10,281 nt of DNA from DATGEP01 sp035310125 (GCA_035310125.1 DATGEP010000330.1:1-10281); one strand, 5' to 3'; counted from the stretch's first letter, positions 1 to 6,499 are shown. Translations and numbers: made by a program. The notes: generated from the letters alone by a model not told the origin.

Positions 1-29
1 CGGCGTACTTCGCGGCGGAGCATCGGTGA
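1..29 (+). CDS. IS3-family OrfA, last codons only
   Basis: The first bases, read in the frame of codons starting at position 3, give AYFAAEHR followed by TGA at 27-29. This fits the tail of an IS3 OrfA, the small helix-turn-helix protein encoded before the transposase. The rest lies left of the window. The stop overlaps the GTG start of orfB (GTGA, 26-29), so orfB is in the -1 frame relative to orfA, the usual IS3 layout. Both frames are open across these bases, so either translational coupling at GTGA or a programmed -1 frameshift further upstream could produce OrfB or an OrfAB fusion. No slippery run is visible in the few bases present. Confidence 0.6.
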
Positions 30-919
30 GCGACGTGTACGAATTCATCGATGCGGAGTACGCCACCCGCGAGACCGCTCCGGGCATCACACAGATGTGC
101 GCATGGCTGGAGGTATCGAAATCCGGGTTCTACGACTGGAGATCCCGCCCGGAATCCGCCACGGCGAAACGGCAGGAGAAGCTCAAGCTGCTGATCAAGC
201 AGATCTTCGACGATTCCGATGGCACCTACGGGTACCGGCGCATCACCGAACAGCTGGCTCGGTGGCGTGTGCACGCGGGCGCCGAGCTGGTGCGCAAGCT
301 GATGCGGGCGCTCGGCCTGGTGGCCTGCCAGCCGCGGCCGTGGCGGCCGTCCACCACGAAGCAGGGCCAGGCCGGGCCGATCCCGGACCTGGTGAACCGC
401 GACTTCACCGCCCAGGTGCCGGGCGGGAAAATGGTGGGCGACATCACCTATATCCCGACCTGGCATGGCTGGGCGTTTTTGGCGACGGTGATTGACTGCG
501 CCACCCGCAAGGTGATCGGCTGGGCGGTAGACGATAACTACCGGACACCGCTGATCACCAGCGCAATTCAGATGGCCGCGCGCAACGTGGACCTTCCCGC
601 TGATGCCGTCTTCCATTCAGACCGCGGCAGCAATTACACGTCGGCCGAGTTCGCCGCTGTCCTGGATGTGCTGGGAATCCGCCAGTCGGTTGGGCGCACC
701 GGGTCGTGTTTCGACAATGCTCTCGCAGAATCCTTCAATGCCGTGGTGAAAGTCGAGCGAGTTCACAGAACCGTGTACCCGACGGTCCGGAAAGCACGGG
801 AAGACATTGCACGCTACATCGAGCTCCGGTATAATCGGACTCGTCTCCATTCGGGCCTCGGGTACCGGACTCCGCAAGAAGTCCACGATGAGTACCTGAA
901 CCGGCAGCGTGCAGCATGA
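26..919 (+). CDS. IS3-family transposase OrfB (DDE integrase core)
   Basis: This is the catalytic subunit of an IS3-type insertion sequence, which moves DNA through a copy-out, paste-in pathway with a circular intermediate. The N-terminal ~45 residues carry the typical CAWLEVSKSGFYDW segment, followed by an HTH_21-like helical domain (about 48-105, with DGTYGYRRI) and the rve integrase core (about 130-240). The DDE triad is visible: D139 in VGDITYI, D199 in FHSDRGSNYTS and E235 in DNALAESFN, with 35 residues between the second D and the E as expected for IS3. The C-terminus has the family signature YNRTRLHSGLGYRTPQEV. At 297 aa it is full length, with no stop or lost catalytic residue, so it may be active. 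The GTG start at 26 overlaps the orfA stop. Confidence 0.95.
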   Translation: MSDVYEFIDAEYATRETAPGITQMCAWLEVSKSGFYDWRSRPESATAKRQEKLKLLIKQIFDDSDGTYGYRRITEQLARWRVHAGAELVRKLMRALGLVACQPRPWRPSTTKQGQAGPIPDLVNRDFTAQVPGGKMVGDITYIPTWHGWAFLATVIDCATRKVIGWAVDDNYRTPLITSAIQMAARNVDLPADAVFHSDRGSNYTSAEFAAVLDVLGIRQSVGRTGSCFDNALAESFNAVVKVERVHRTVYPTVRKAREDIARYIELRYNRTRLHSGLGYRTPQEVHDEYLNRQRAA

Positions 920-961
920 AATAGCTCCAATTCCGCTGTCCGGAAAGTTCGGGGCGGCCCA

Positions 962-1198
962 CTCCGAGGGCCGTGGAGGTGCGAACATCTCCAGCAACTC
1001 CTGCGTCCGCGCCGCATCAGCCGCCACCCGTGACTGCCTCTCCAGTACAACCGTCACCACGGCCGAACCGACCAGACCCACCAGGGCGACTATGACCCCC
1101 GCCGCGACCCCGGCTGTGCGCCCCGCCAGGGCACCCAGCGCGATCGTCACCAGCAGGCCGGCAGCTGCCACGGCCACAGTCCTTGAATCGACCCTCAT
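962..1198 (-). pseudogene. 5' fragment of a membrane-anchored protein, cut by the IS3 element
   Basis: Read leftward from ATG at 1198, this gives about 79 residues. They start MRVDSRTVAVAAAGLLV, then two hydrophobic stretches separated by a short GRTAG turn (about residues 8-24 and 29-50), then a charged segment (LERQSRVAADAARTQELLEMFAPP). I choose 1198 because GGAG lies 9 nt upstream; the GTG at 1204 would be only 3 nt from it. After PRPSE the frame continues into the IS sequence and stops at 617 without meaningful protein, so the native C-terminus is lost or lies beyond the IS. Such a short membrane anchor usually precedes a cytosolic domain, but that domain is not visible, so I do not assign a function. 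Confidence 0.65.
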
Positions 1199-1244
1199 CT
1201 TCACCGGCTCCGGGCAAAGGATCGCGGAGACAACGAAGAGCGAT

Positions 1245-1266
1245 AGTCACTCACTTAGTCACTCAC
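1245..1266 (+). repeat. Direct repeat pair with 12-nt period, next to a tRNA 3' half
   Basis: The unit AGTCACTCAC occurs at 1245-1254 and again, identical, at 1257-1266, separated by TT. It lies 45 nt beyond the 3' end of the tRNA-Pro half. Paired short direct repeats beside an attachment core are typical arm-type binding sites of tyrosine integrases; that role is inferred. A diverged copy of the same motif occurs on the opposite strand at 2424-2442. Confidence 0.55.
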
Positions 1267-1311
1267 CAGGCGTTTCATTATCGCGTGAGCGTTCGAAAAG
1301 CACTTACTACC

Positions 1312-1356
1312 TGGTCGGGGTGGCCGGATTTGAACCGGCGGCCTCTTCGTCCCGAA
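1312..1356 (-). other. tRNA-Pro(CGG) 3' half, probable att-site scar
   Basis: On the minus strand this reads as an anticodon loop TTCGGGA (anticodon CGG), the 3' anticodon strand CGAAG, a variable loop, a perfect T-arm (GCCGG, TTCAAAT, CCGGC), the acceptor strand CACCCCG, a discriminator A and an encoded CCA. The 5' half is missing: the bases before the loop do not pair properly with CGAAG, and no D-arm or CGGGGTG acceptor strand follows for more than 80 nt. Elements that integrate into tRNA genes, including the actinomycete element pSAM2 in a tRNA-Pro, leave exactly this kind of 3' duplicate. By geometry the element side is to the right (above 1356). It cannot be a functional tRNA. Confidence 0.8.
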
Positions 1357-1578
1357 GCAAGACCACTGTGCCTAATCGACGCGGAACCTGCCTGGGCAGC
1401 TTACCCGCCAAGTATGGGGGTCGCGGTCGGCGACGCCCGAATATCATGTTGATCATGGACGTGGTGACGATCCGGTCAGCGGGGACGGCGCAAGAACAAA
1501 TCGGTGCTGCCCGCCGTTGGTTACAGTCGGCGTGTGCCGCGCGCTGATCGTCTGAGCCTGACCCCCGCAGGATTGAAC

Positions 1579-2283
1579 ATGCCGAGCGTGGATGACATGT
1601 TCAATAGGAACATTCTGAACGTAATCCTCGATCGGGCGCTTTCCGTGCAATCAGGGATACCGACCGCGGTGTGGTCGCTTCTGGGTATCTGGATGAACTT
1701 TGTCCGCCTGACCGATAAAGCACTTCGCGAGTACGATGCAGCACGGGCCGAACTGATCGCCTATGTTGAGCAAGAAGGCCCATGGAGGCTAAGCCGCTAC
1801 CATCGCGCAATGGACCATCTAGAAAATTGCGTCAACGCAACTCACCGAGCCGTTCTGAACGCGAAAGCACTTCAGCGCCATGGCATCGGTCGTAGCGCGC
1901 CACGGCTAACCGAACGGCAAGAGCGTCGGCTACGGCTCATGCGGCATGCGATCGAACATGCAGATGAACGACTGGACCCGCCGTCTGGATCGAGCTGGCC
2001 GACTTTCCAGACAGGAGAACCCTATGCCCTGCGGCTGGCCAACCGCGCGATGGTGATCGGAGGCAACGACCTTACCTACCGAGAGCTTGTATCGGCGATG
2101 AACAAGATGTACCGCACGATTGAAGCCATCCGAGGGCCTTCAGTGCGGCCAGGGGATGTGTGGACCAATGCCTCGCTCCGCACCGACCCCGGGCCACCAC
2201 CTCACACCAGCCAAGGAAACGTGCTGACACTGCAGCCTAGTGAGTACATGAGGGCTCTGACGCGCCTGATGAGCAGCCATTAA
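1579..2283 (+). CDS. Hypothetical helical protein with HEPN-like R-x4-H motif
   Basis: This is a 234-aa protein with no signal peptide or clear membrane segment. I choose ATG 1579 because AGGA lies 6 nt upstream; the frame is open to 1504 but that part looks non-coding. It appears almost entirely alpha-helical. The central part (about 65-100) has ALREYDAARAELIAYVEQ and HLENCVNATHRAVLNAKAL. R122-H127 in RLMRHAIEHADERLD matches the R-x4-H motif of HEPN nucleases, which are dimeric RNA-cutting or RNA-binding proteins common in toxin-antitoxin and defence loci. The usual Asn after the Arg is replaced by His. It resembles uncharacterised actinobacterial proteins with an EH-DERL core. The HEPN assignment is an inference from one motif and helix content. 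It sits alone between two sets of integration-type repeats. Confidence 0.75.
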   Translation: MPSVDDMFNRNILNVILDRALSVQSGIPTAVWSLLGIWMNFVRLTDKALREYDAARAELIAYVEQEGPWRLSRYHRAMDHLENCVNATHRAVLNAKALQRHGIGRSAPRLTERQERRLRLMRHAIEHADERLDPPSGSSWPTFQTGEPYALRLANRAMVIGGNDLTYRELVSAMNKMYRTIEAIRGPSVRPGDVWTNASLRTDPGPPPHTSQGNVLTLQPSEYMRALTRLMSSH

Positions 2284-2300
2284 CGGGGCCAGCAACAGGT

Positions 2301-2373
2301 GCGGGCCGGTTCTCCATGAAACCCGATGGTTGCGGCCCGCCAGGTCCGCCCATAGCCGGGGGAGGCGGGCCGC
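2301..2373. terminator. Two competing GC hairpins after the HEPN-like gene
   Basis: A central strand (about 2332-2341) can pair either with GCGGGCCG at 2301-2308 (8 bp) or with the perfect 10-bp complement GGCGGGCCGC at 2364-2373 (loop 22 nt). The two folds exclude each other. No T-run follows, so this is not a classical intrinsic terminator, but GC hairpins without U-tracts are common 3' to actinomycete genes. It starts 17 nt after the stop of the upstream gene. Its role as a terminator is inferred. Confidence 0.35.
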
Positions 2374-2735
2374 GGGGGGAGGGCCAGATGCCCCAGTGAT
2401 GAGCGGGTACAGCTCAGCGCGACGGGTGACTAAATGGGTGACAATCAGCACGCATGTCTACGGACGCTGGTGGACGACTGTGCATCAGCTGACCTGCGTA
2501 ACGGCCGTGTTTCACCAGGTCGGAACTCGCCTGAAAAGCGGAAGGGCGGCCGTTCGATCGCCCTGCCATCCGACCGCGGTTCCAGCCCAGCGGCCGAGGT
2601 AGGAGCCAGGCAGTGGAGCCCATGCAGTTGCCGGGCCACATCCCAGGGCAGGAGAGTCACGCATCGTTGAGCGCTGCCGCGATCCGGGCGCCCTGCAAAA
2701 GGGTGAGAGAGGATCTTTCTGCTCAACGGGCGCCA
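2374..2735. other. Intergenic region without a convincing gene
   Basis: Several frames are open here on both strands, but none has a good ribosome binding site, recognisable motif or natural-looking composition, and they contradict one another. Apart from the repeat at 2424-2442 I see no structured feature. The right edge holds the promoter region of the lipoprotein gene. Confidence 0.5.
2424..2442 (-). repeat. Diverged inverted copy of the 12-nt-period repeat
   Basis: On the plus strand GGGTGAC occurs at 2424-2430 and 2436-2442, a 12-nt period. On the minus strand the 19-nt block matches the 1246-1264 block at all but three positions, all C/T differences (consensus GTCACYCAYTTAGTCACYC). The two copies bracket the HEPN-like gene in inverted orientation. 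No tRNA remnant is visible beside this copy. Confidence 0.5.
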
Positions 2736-2741
2736 TAGCAT
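2736..2741 (+). promoter_or_regulatory. Possible -10 box of the lipoprotein gene
   Basis: TAGCAT ends 5 nt before the ATG at 2747, and there is no Shine-Dalgarno sequence. A TAnnnT box this close to a start codon is the signature of leaderless transcription in actinobacteria, although 6-8 nt is more usual. The same TAGCAT box lies before the PIN gene at 3480. Confidence 0.3.
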
Positions 2742-2746
2742 GGGCC

Positions 2747-3220
2747 ATGGTCAAACGCCTCGGCGCAGTCACAGGCGCCTTGATCGCGGCCCTTGTGCTC
2801 ATGGCCTGCGGCGCATCTGTGCATGGGGAGAGCCGCCCCTGGGCTTTGGGCTGTGCGCACGCAGAGGCAGACATCCGGCTCGCCGTGCTCTCGGTTGGAC
2901 CTTACGCTGGCGTTACGACCCCACGCGACATGGTCAGCGCCGGAAAGAAGCTGTACGCCCTCGGCCCGAAGAGGGCGGCTGCGGTGAAGGCCTTGAGACG
3001 GACCATCGTGTACGGGCCCGGGAGAACTATCAAAGTTGTGCGGCTCCCGCCGCCGCTGGCCGCCCAGATGCGCCAGGTCTACGCCGACATGAGCGCCTTC
3101 CAAGCCGCGCTCGGCGGGTATCACCACGACGACGCAACGGCACAGGCCATCGGGGGCGCGGCACAGAAGATGATGCCGGACCTCCAGGCACTCCGGGCAA
3201 CCTGCGCCCAGAATCATTAA
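2747..3220 (+). CDS. Small secreted lipoprotein, function unknown
   Basis: A 157-aa protein with a lipoprotein signal peptide: positively charged MVKR, a hydrophobic core (GAVTGALIAALVLM) and the lipobox LMAC with the lipidated cysteine at residue 20. The mature ~137 residues should sit on the outer face of the cytoplasmic membrane. The mature part has two more cysteines (C36 near the N-terminus of the mature domain, C154 close to the C-terminus) that could form a disulfide, and long helical stretches (PPPLAAQMRQVYADMSAFQ, AIGGAAQKMMPDLQALRATC). I do not recognise a family. No Shine-Dalgarno sequence is visible; a leaderless start is plausible. It lies in the same direction as, and 271 nt before, the PIN gene, too far for an obvious operon. 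Confidence 0.75.
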   Translation: MVKRLGAVTGALIAALVLMACGASVHGESRPWALGCAHAEADIRLAVLSVGPYAGVTTPRDMVSAGKKLYALGPKRAAAVKALRRTIVYGPGRTIKVVRLPPPLAAQMRQVYADMSAFQAALGGYHHDDATAQAIGGAAQKMMPDLQALRATCAQNH

Positions 3221-3479
3221 AAGCCGAGCGAGCTGATCGTGCCCGCAGCGGAGAGTCGTACAGCACGCCAGGACAGCAACCGGTTCGTACAACAGAGGGC
3301 TACCGGGCACGCCCAGGCACACCGCTCACGCGTGTGACCTGGCAAAAGCCGAGGTCGCGGCCCGATACCTACCTATTCACACCGAGGCGTTCGGTCGGCC
3401 GGGCTGGTTACTTCTGCGCTTAGCCAGATGTCAGGCCGCCATGACGCCAAGCACCTAGCCGATCTGCCCAGTGGGTCCG

Positions 3480-3485
3480 TAGCAT
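3480..3485 (+). promoter_or_regulatory. Possible -10 box of a leaderless PIN gene
   Basis: TAGCAT lies 6 nt before the GTG at 3492, and no purine-rich ribosome binding site precedes that start. This fits leaderless transcription starting at or near the GTG. No convincing -35 box is seen. Confidence 0.35.
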
Positions 3486-3491
3486 CTCCAC

Positions 3492-4502
3492 GTGCTGCGG
3501 CTGCTGATCGACACCTCCGCTTGGCTGGACCTGGCCCAGCGCCGGGATGGCCAGAACTGGATCGTGCCGCTCCGGGTGTTCATGCATCAGGACAAGCTGG
3601 AGCTGCTGGTACCGGGCCTCGTCATCGAGGAGTTCGAGCGTAACCGGCCTCGCCTGGAGGCTGCAGTCACTAGAAGCGTTGTGGACCGGCTGCGGCAGTT
3701 GCGCAAGGACCTGCATGAGTTCGCCGGGGATCAGCACGCGCGTATCTGGCTTGCCGAAACTCGACAGCACATTCCGCTGGTCAACACGATGGCCCCTCAG
3801 AACTTCCGGGAGATCGCAGAGCTGCTGGCCAGGGGCAAGACGGTGAGGCCAACGAACGCCGAACGAGCCCGCGTGGTCCGCCGAGGCCTGGAGAAGAGAG
3901 CACCGTTCACTTCGGACAAGAACAGTGTGGCCGACGCCCTGCTGATCGAGATGTACGCTACCCAGCTCAAGTACGCTGGCCCGGAAGACGTGTACTGTTT
4001 CGTCACCTCCAACTACCGCGATTTTTCCGCGCCAGATGGAGACCACAGGCAGCCACACCCGGACCTGGCCGACCTGTTCTCCACCTCGCAATCCCAGTTC
4101 TTGTACCAGGTGGATGGCCTCCATACCGCGCTGCTCGATTACTTCGGTGATGAGTTCATACAGGAATACGAGGAACTCCAATTCATCGTTGACGCGGAGG
4201 AGCCCCGGACGTTGGCCGAGATCGCGGAAGCAGAGGCTGAGTTCTTCGACAAGGTGGCATACGTGCGCTTTGTAGTCCGGGCGGACAGAGAAAGCGGAAA
4301 GTATCCCGAGGAAATCCGTGAAGAGAAATTCCAGGAGATGCTGGCGTCTCGCGCAGATGTAGAAGCCAAGTACGGCCGTGAGGAACTCTGGAAACCGATC
4401 GGCCCGGGGCGCGATGAGGCATGGCGGTACGGCTACATCAGCGGCAAGCTCGCAACATTGCGGTGGGTCCTCGGCAGCGAGTGGGATTTCCTGGACACGT
4501 AG
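3492..4502 (+). CDS. PIN-domain putative ribonuclease with long C-terminal extension
   Basis: 336 aa. The N-terminal ~180 residues have the PIN nuclease layout: D7 in the first strand (LLIDTSAWLDLA), E46 in VIEEFERNR, N144 and D148 in KNSVADALLIEMY, and D177 in CFVTSNYRDFS. These acidic residues make the metal site of single-strand RNases of the VapC/DUF4935-like superfamily. The C-terminal ~150 residues (from about 190) are acidic and helix-rich (EELQFIVDAEEPRTLAEIAE, EAEAEFFDKVAYVRF) and end in an aromatic WRYGYISGKLATLRWVLGSEWDF segment. VapC toxins are much shorter (~130-150 aa), so this is a stand-alone PIN protein of the longer type often found on islands. No VapB-like antitoxin gene lies upstream or immediately downstream. 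GTG 3492 is chosen because the PIN strand begins at once. Confidence 0.88.
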   Translation: MLRLLIDTSAWLDLAQRRDGQNWIVPLRVFMHQDKLELLVPGLVIEEFERNRPRLEAAVTRSVVDRLRQLRKDLHEFAGDQHARIWLAETRQHIPLVNTMAPQNFREIAELLARGKTVRPTNAERARVVRRGLEKRAPFTSDKNSVADALLIEMYATQLKYAGPEDVYCFVTSNYRDFSAPDGDHRQPHPDLADLFSTSQSQFLYQVDGLHTALLDYFGDEFIQEYEELQFIVDAEEPRTLAEIAEAEAEFFDKVAYVRFVVRADRESGKYPEEIREEKFQEMLASRADVEAKYGREELWKPIGPGRDEAWRYGYISGKLATLRWVLGSEWDFLDT

Positions 4503-4540
4503 CCCGGTCGGTTAGCCTCGGTTGAGGTACGACATCAGGA

Positions 4541-4777
4541 GTGCCACTGGGCACCCTGGCCGTGGCCAGCTCGCGCGCTCTGTTGCTCTTGGCTGGCCTG
4601 GTCGCCTTGGTAGTCCTCGGTCTGCTCCTCGTGGTCGTCTTCCCAGTCATTTGGTCGCGGAAGAGGCAGCGCCGCGAGTCCGCGCGAGCTGTGCTCGACC
4701 GGATTTTCAGGCGGGAGGTTACCGGCCCGAGACGAGGCCAAGGAGGCCAGGGTTCCACGGAGCAGAAGCTGACTTGA
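4541..4777 (+). CDS. Small one-pass membrane protein
   Basis: A 78-aa frame begins at GTG 4541. It holds one strong transmembrane helix (about residues 12-38, rich in Leu, Val and Ala), followed by a basic stop-transfer cluster (RKRQRR) and a cytosolic tail with RRESARAVLDRIFRREV, a composition often seen in short actinobacterial membrane ORFs. By the positive-inside rule the C-terminus is cytosolic. AGGA directly abuts the GTG, which is too close to be ideal, so the true start may be slightly downstream (CTG 4547 or GTG 4562). It follows the PIN gene by 38 nt on the same strand and could be cotranscribed. No function can be assigned. Confidence 0.55.
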   Translation: MPLGTLAVASSRALLLLAGLVALVVLGLLLVVVFPVIWSRKRQRRESARAVLDRIFRREVTGPRRGQGGQGSTEQKLT

Positions 4778-5194
4778 GATGGGATACGGCGCGCCCACCA
4801 ACACCCGCCCGGAGCCAGACAGTTCTAGCCGCCGTTTCACCGCATGCGGGTGATCGACTTGATCCACTCGACAATCTGCTTCACAAATTCCAGCAGGGCT
4901 TTCGGCCGTGACAGTGCTCGGCAGGGCGACGAGTTGGCGACCTGGCTGACGCTCCAGGCACTGAGGTCCGAAAAGGTCTAGACCAGTACAGCAGCAGAGT
5001 ACAGCCACCGCTCCGTACGGCGGCGGACTAGCAGGAACGTCCAGGGACACCGCCACGCCCGTGACCAGGCCAGGAGCAGGTGCGATGCGCGGTTGTCCTG
5101 TTACTACGGATCAGAAGGCTAGGCGGCCTCTGAACTTAGCCGCTGTGACGGAACGTCGCTCGGGTGGCCGGCTGTAGAGTTGCTGGAATAGCAA
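4778..5194. other. Intergenic region with a possible decayed minus-strand gene tail
   Basis: No complete gene is visible. On the minus strand 4837-4977 is an open frame of 46 codons bounded by TAG (4978-4980) and TGA (4837-4839). Its end looks protein-like (SRPKALLEFVKQIVEWIKS), an amphipathic helix, but the frame has no ATG or GTG before that helix. It may be the 3' remnant of a degraded gene or chance. The rest of the gap shows nothing I can support. Confidence 0.35.
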
Positions 5195-6085
5195 TCAGTC
5201 GCTCGTGTAGCAAGTCGCGCCGCCTACCGTCACCGTGATCTCGGCACCGGGCGGTGGGCCGTTCAGCCAGATTACCGTGTAACCGGAAGCGTTTGTCTCG
5301 CGGCTCCATGAGGTGCCCTCGGCGCTGGCGGTCGCGTCGCGGTATGGCTGATTGGAATGCACATAGACGTCGTTCTCGTCGTACTGCGCGTTATAAACGC
5401 TGGCGGTGGCCCAGCACCAGGCCGCCGGTGGTGGCGCTGGTGATGGCGTTTGGGAGCGCGACGGGGACGGTGACTGCGTGGGCTTGCGGGTTTGTGAAGG
5501 CGATGGCGACGGCCGCGGCGACGGGGTGAGCCCAAGCCGCGCCTCGGCGGTCAGCCAGTCTGAGGCGATGGCCCGCTGGGCTGCGGTCAGGCTTACTCGC
5601 CCCTCACAGACCGCGTGGTTGAGCGCGTTTTCGACTTTGTCTTTGGCGTTCGGGATCGGGCCGAGCTCGGGCCAAAGGTTGGTGATGTCGTTGCTGCCGC
5701 CGAGTTCCAACGGGACGAGGTGGTCAAGCTCGCTCTGCGCGCTGCCCCGGATGTGGTAGGCGGGGTAGGCGATCTGGTATTTCGCGTGTTCGGTTTGCCA
5801 TTCGGGAGGGCGTACCTTGTCGGTCCATCCGGCCCGGCAGATCGTGGAGCGGATGTCAGTCTGAGTGACGCTCGGATCAACGCTGCCGGGGGTGCAGGAG
5901 CGGCTGGGGAGTTGGCCGCGGTGCCGGGTGCGGCACGACTTGATGCGGATCGAGTAGGTGACGTGTCGAGGATCGTGAATGCGCTTCAGTCCGGGGGCAG
6001 ACCTCGATGCTGACGCCTGTGTTACGCCAAAGACAGCAACTACGGCGAGTGCCACAATCGACCCAAACACATATACCCGGTTCAC
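5195..6085 (-). CDS. Secreted HNH-type nuclease with Pro/Ser linker and C-terminal accessory domain
   Basis: I choose GTG 6085 (296 aa), preceded by AAAGG at 7 nt, which puts a clean Sec signal peptide at the start (NRVYVFGSIVALAVVAVFGV, then ASA). The nuclease domain, about residues 80-178, carries the HNH signature: D121-H122 in SELDHLVPLELGG, N136 in NDITNLWPE, then AKDKVENALNHAVC with K150 and N153, and a following AQRAIASDW helix. A Pro/Ser/Thr linker (about 188-220) leads to a C-terminal ~75-residue beta-type domain with two cysteines (near WCWATASVYNAQYDENDVYV and GGATCYTSD), a module seen on actinomycete extracellular proteins. Expected role: secreted DNase for nutrient recovery or competition. 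No immunity gene is obvious next to it. Four cysteines between the signal peptide and the HNH core suggest disulfides. Confidence 0.88.
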   Translation of the reverse strand: MNRVYVFGSIVALAVVAVFGVTQASASRSAPGLKRIHDPRHVTYSIRIKSCRTRHRGQLPSRSCTPGSVDPSVTQTDIRSTICRAGWTDKVRPPEWQTEHAKYQIAYPAYHIRGSAQSELDHLVPLELGGSNDITNLWPELGPIPNAKDKVENALNHAVCEGRVSLTAAQRAIASDWLTAEARLGLTPSPRPSPSPSQTRKPTQSPSPSRSQTPSPAPPPAAWCWATASVYNAQYDENDVYVHSNQPYRDATASAEGTSWSRETNASGYTVIWLNGPPPGAEITVTVGGATCYTSD

Positions 6086-6216
6086 AAGAAGGCCTTTCGC
6101 TTCACCTAGCATCGCCGACAATTCCCGGCACTAGCGTATGCCTGCGGGAACATATGCCGTTGATTTCCAATATTTCGGCCAGTGGTGACACACCGGCCTG
6201 CGGAAAAGATACCAGG

Positions 6217-6438
6217 CTAGCTACCTGGCCAAGCTGCGGAACGAACGCGTCCCAAGTAAGAATCTGAATTAGTAAACAAGAGAACAAAGGGCAGATGGCA
6301 GACTAATTGCGCGGTGCCGGGTTCAGCCCGTCGCTGGCCCAGGCCCCCGCCGACTGGGTCGAGGATTGCAGCCTCTAGGTCATCGTGACTGGCCAGTTCT
6401 TCGATGCACTGCCTGGTGCCGCCGATGTAGGTGCTCAC
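6217..6438 (-). CDS. Small hypothetical protein with strong ribosome binding site
   Basis: GTG 6438 has GAGGAG 5 nt upstream, the best Shine-Dalgarno sequence in the window; ATG 6441 is only 2 nt from it. The first ~32 residues look coding (STYIGGTRQCIEELASHDDL, then EAAILDPVG). After that the frame reads GQRRAEPGTAQL and runs into AT-rich DNA, while the +1 frame reads GAWASDGLNPAPRN and stops. The native protein may therefore be ~47 aa, with a frameshift near 6330-6350. I do not recognise the family. It is convergent with nothing and lies about 130 nt upstream of the HNH gene on the same strand. Confidence 0.45.
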   Translation of the reverse strand: MSTYIGGTRQCIEELASHDDLEAAILDPVGGGLGQRRAEPGTAQLVCHLPFVLLFTNSDSYLGRVRSAAWPGS

Positions 6439-6499
6439 CATGTCTCCTCGGCCGCGACGCACCAAGATGGTTCGAACCCTTGCGAAGATGACGAGCCGT

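Larger units (their letters stand above)
1..961 (+). mobile_element. IS3-family insertion sequence, right-hand part
   Basis: The element contains the orfA tail and complete orfB; its left end is outside the window. I place the right end at about 961 for two reasons. The bases after the orfB stop end in a GC-rich stretch (CTGTCCGGAAAGTTCGGGG, then CGGCCCA) that finishes in CA, matching the 5'-TG...CA-3' ends of IS3 elements. In addition, from 962 onward the minus strand reads as the coding sequence of an unrelated membrane protein, exactly at a GAG/TGG codon boundary. The boundary is inferred; finding the left inverted repeat (expected to begin TGGGCCGCCCCGAAC) and a 3-4 bp target duplication would settle it. 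Confidence 0.75.

Noticed and set aside
909..1547. Plus-strand open frames over the tRNA-Pro half, reading VGVAGFEPAASSSRSK and SGWPDLNRRPLRPE.
   Set aside because: These peptide strings are translations of the tRNA 3' half in two frames and of the truncated gene's antisense strand. They have no ribosome binding site or family.
2740..3423. 227-codon plus-strand frame overlapping the lipoprotein gene.
   Set aside because: It is highly Arg/Pro/Gly-rich, with no signal or domain, whereas the overlapping 2747-3220 frame has a clear lipoprotein signal peptide.
3420..4181. Long minus-strand frame (253 codons) opposite the PIN gene.
   Set aside because: It is the antisense shadow of the PIN gene, whose plus-strand frame has catalytic motifs in order. 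The minus frame has no domain and no ribosome binding site.
6212..6228. CCAGG-N7-CCTGG inverted repeat upstream of the HNH gene as an operator.
   Set aside because: Only 5 bp per arm, not extendable, and over 120 nt from the start; expected by chance in GC-rich DNA.
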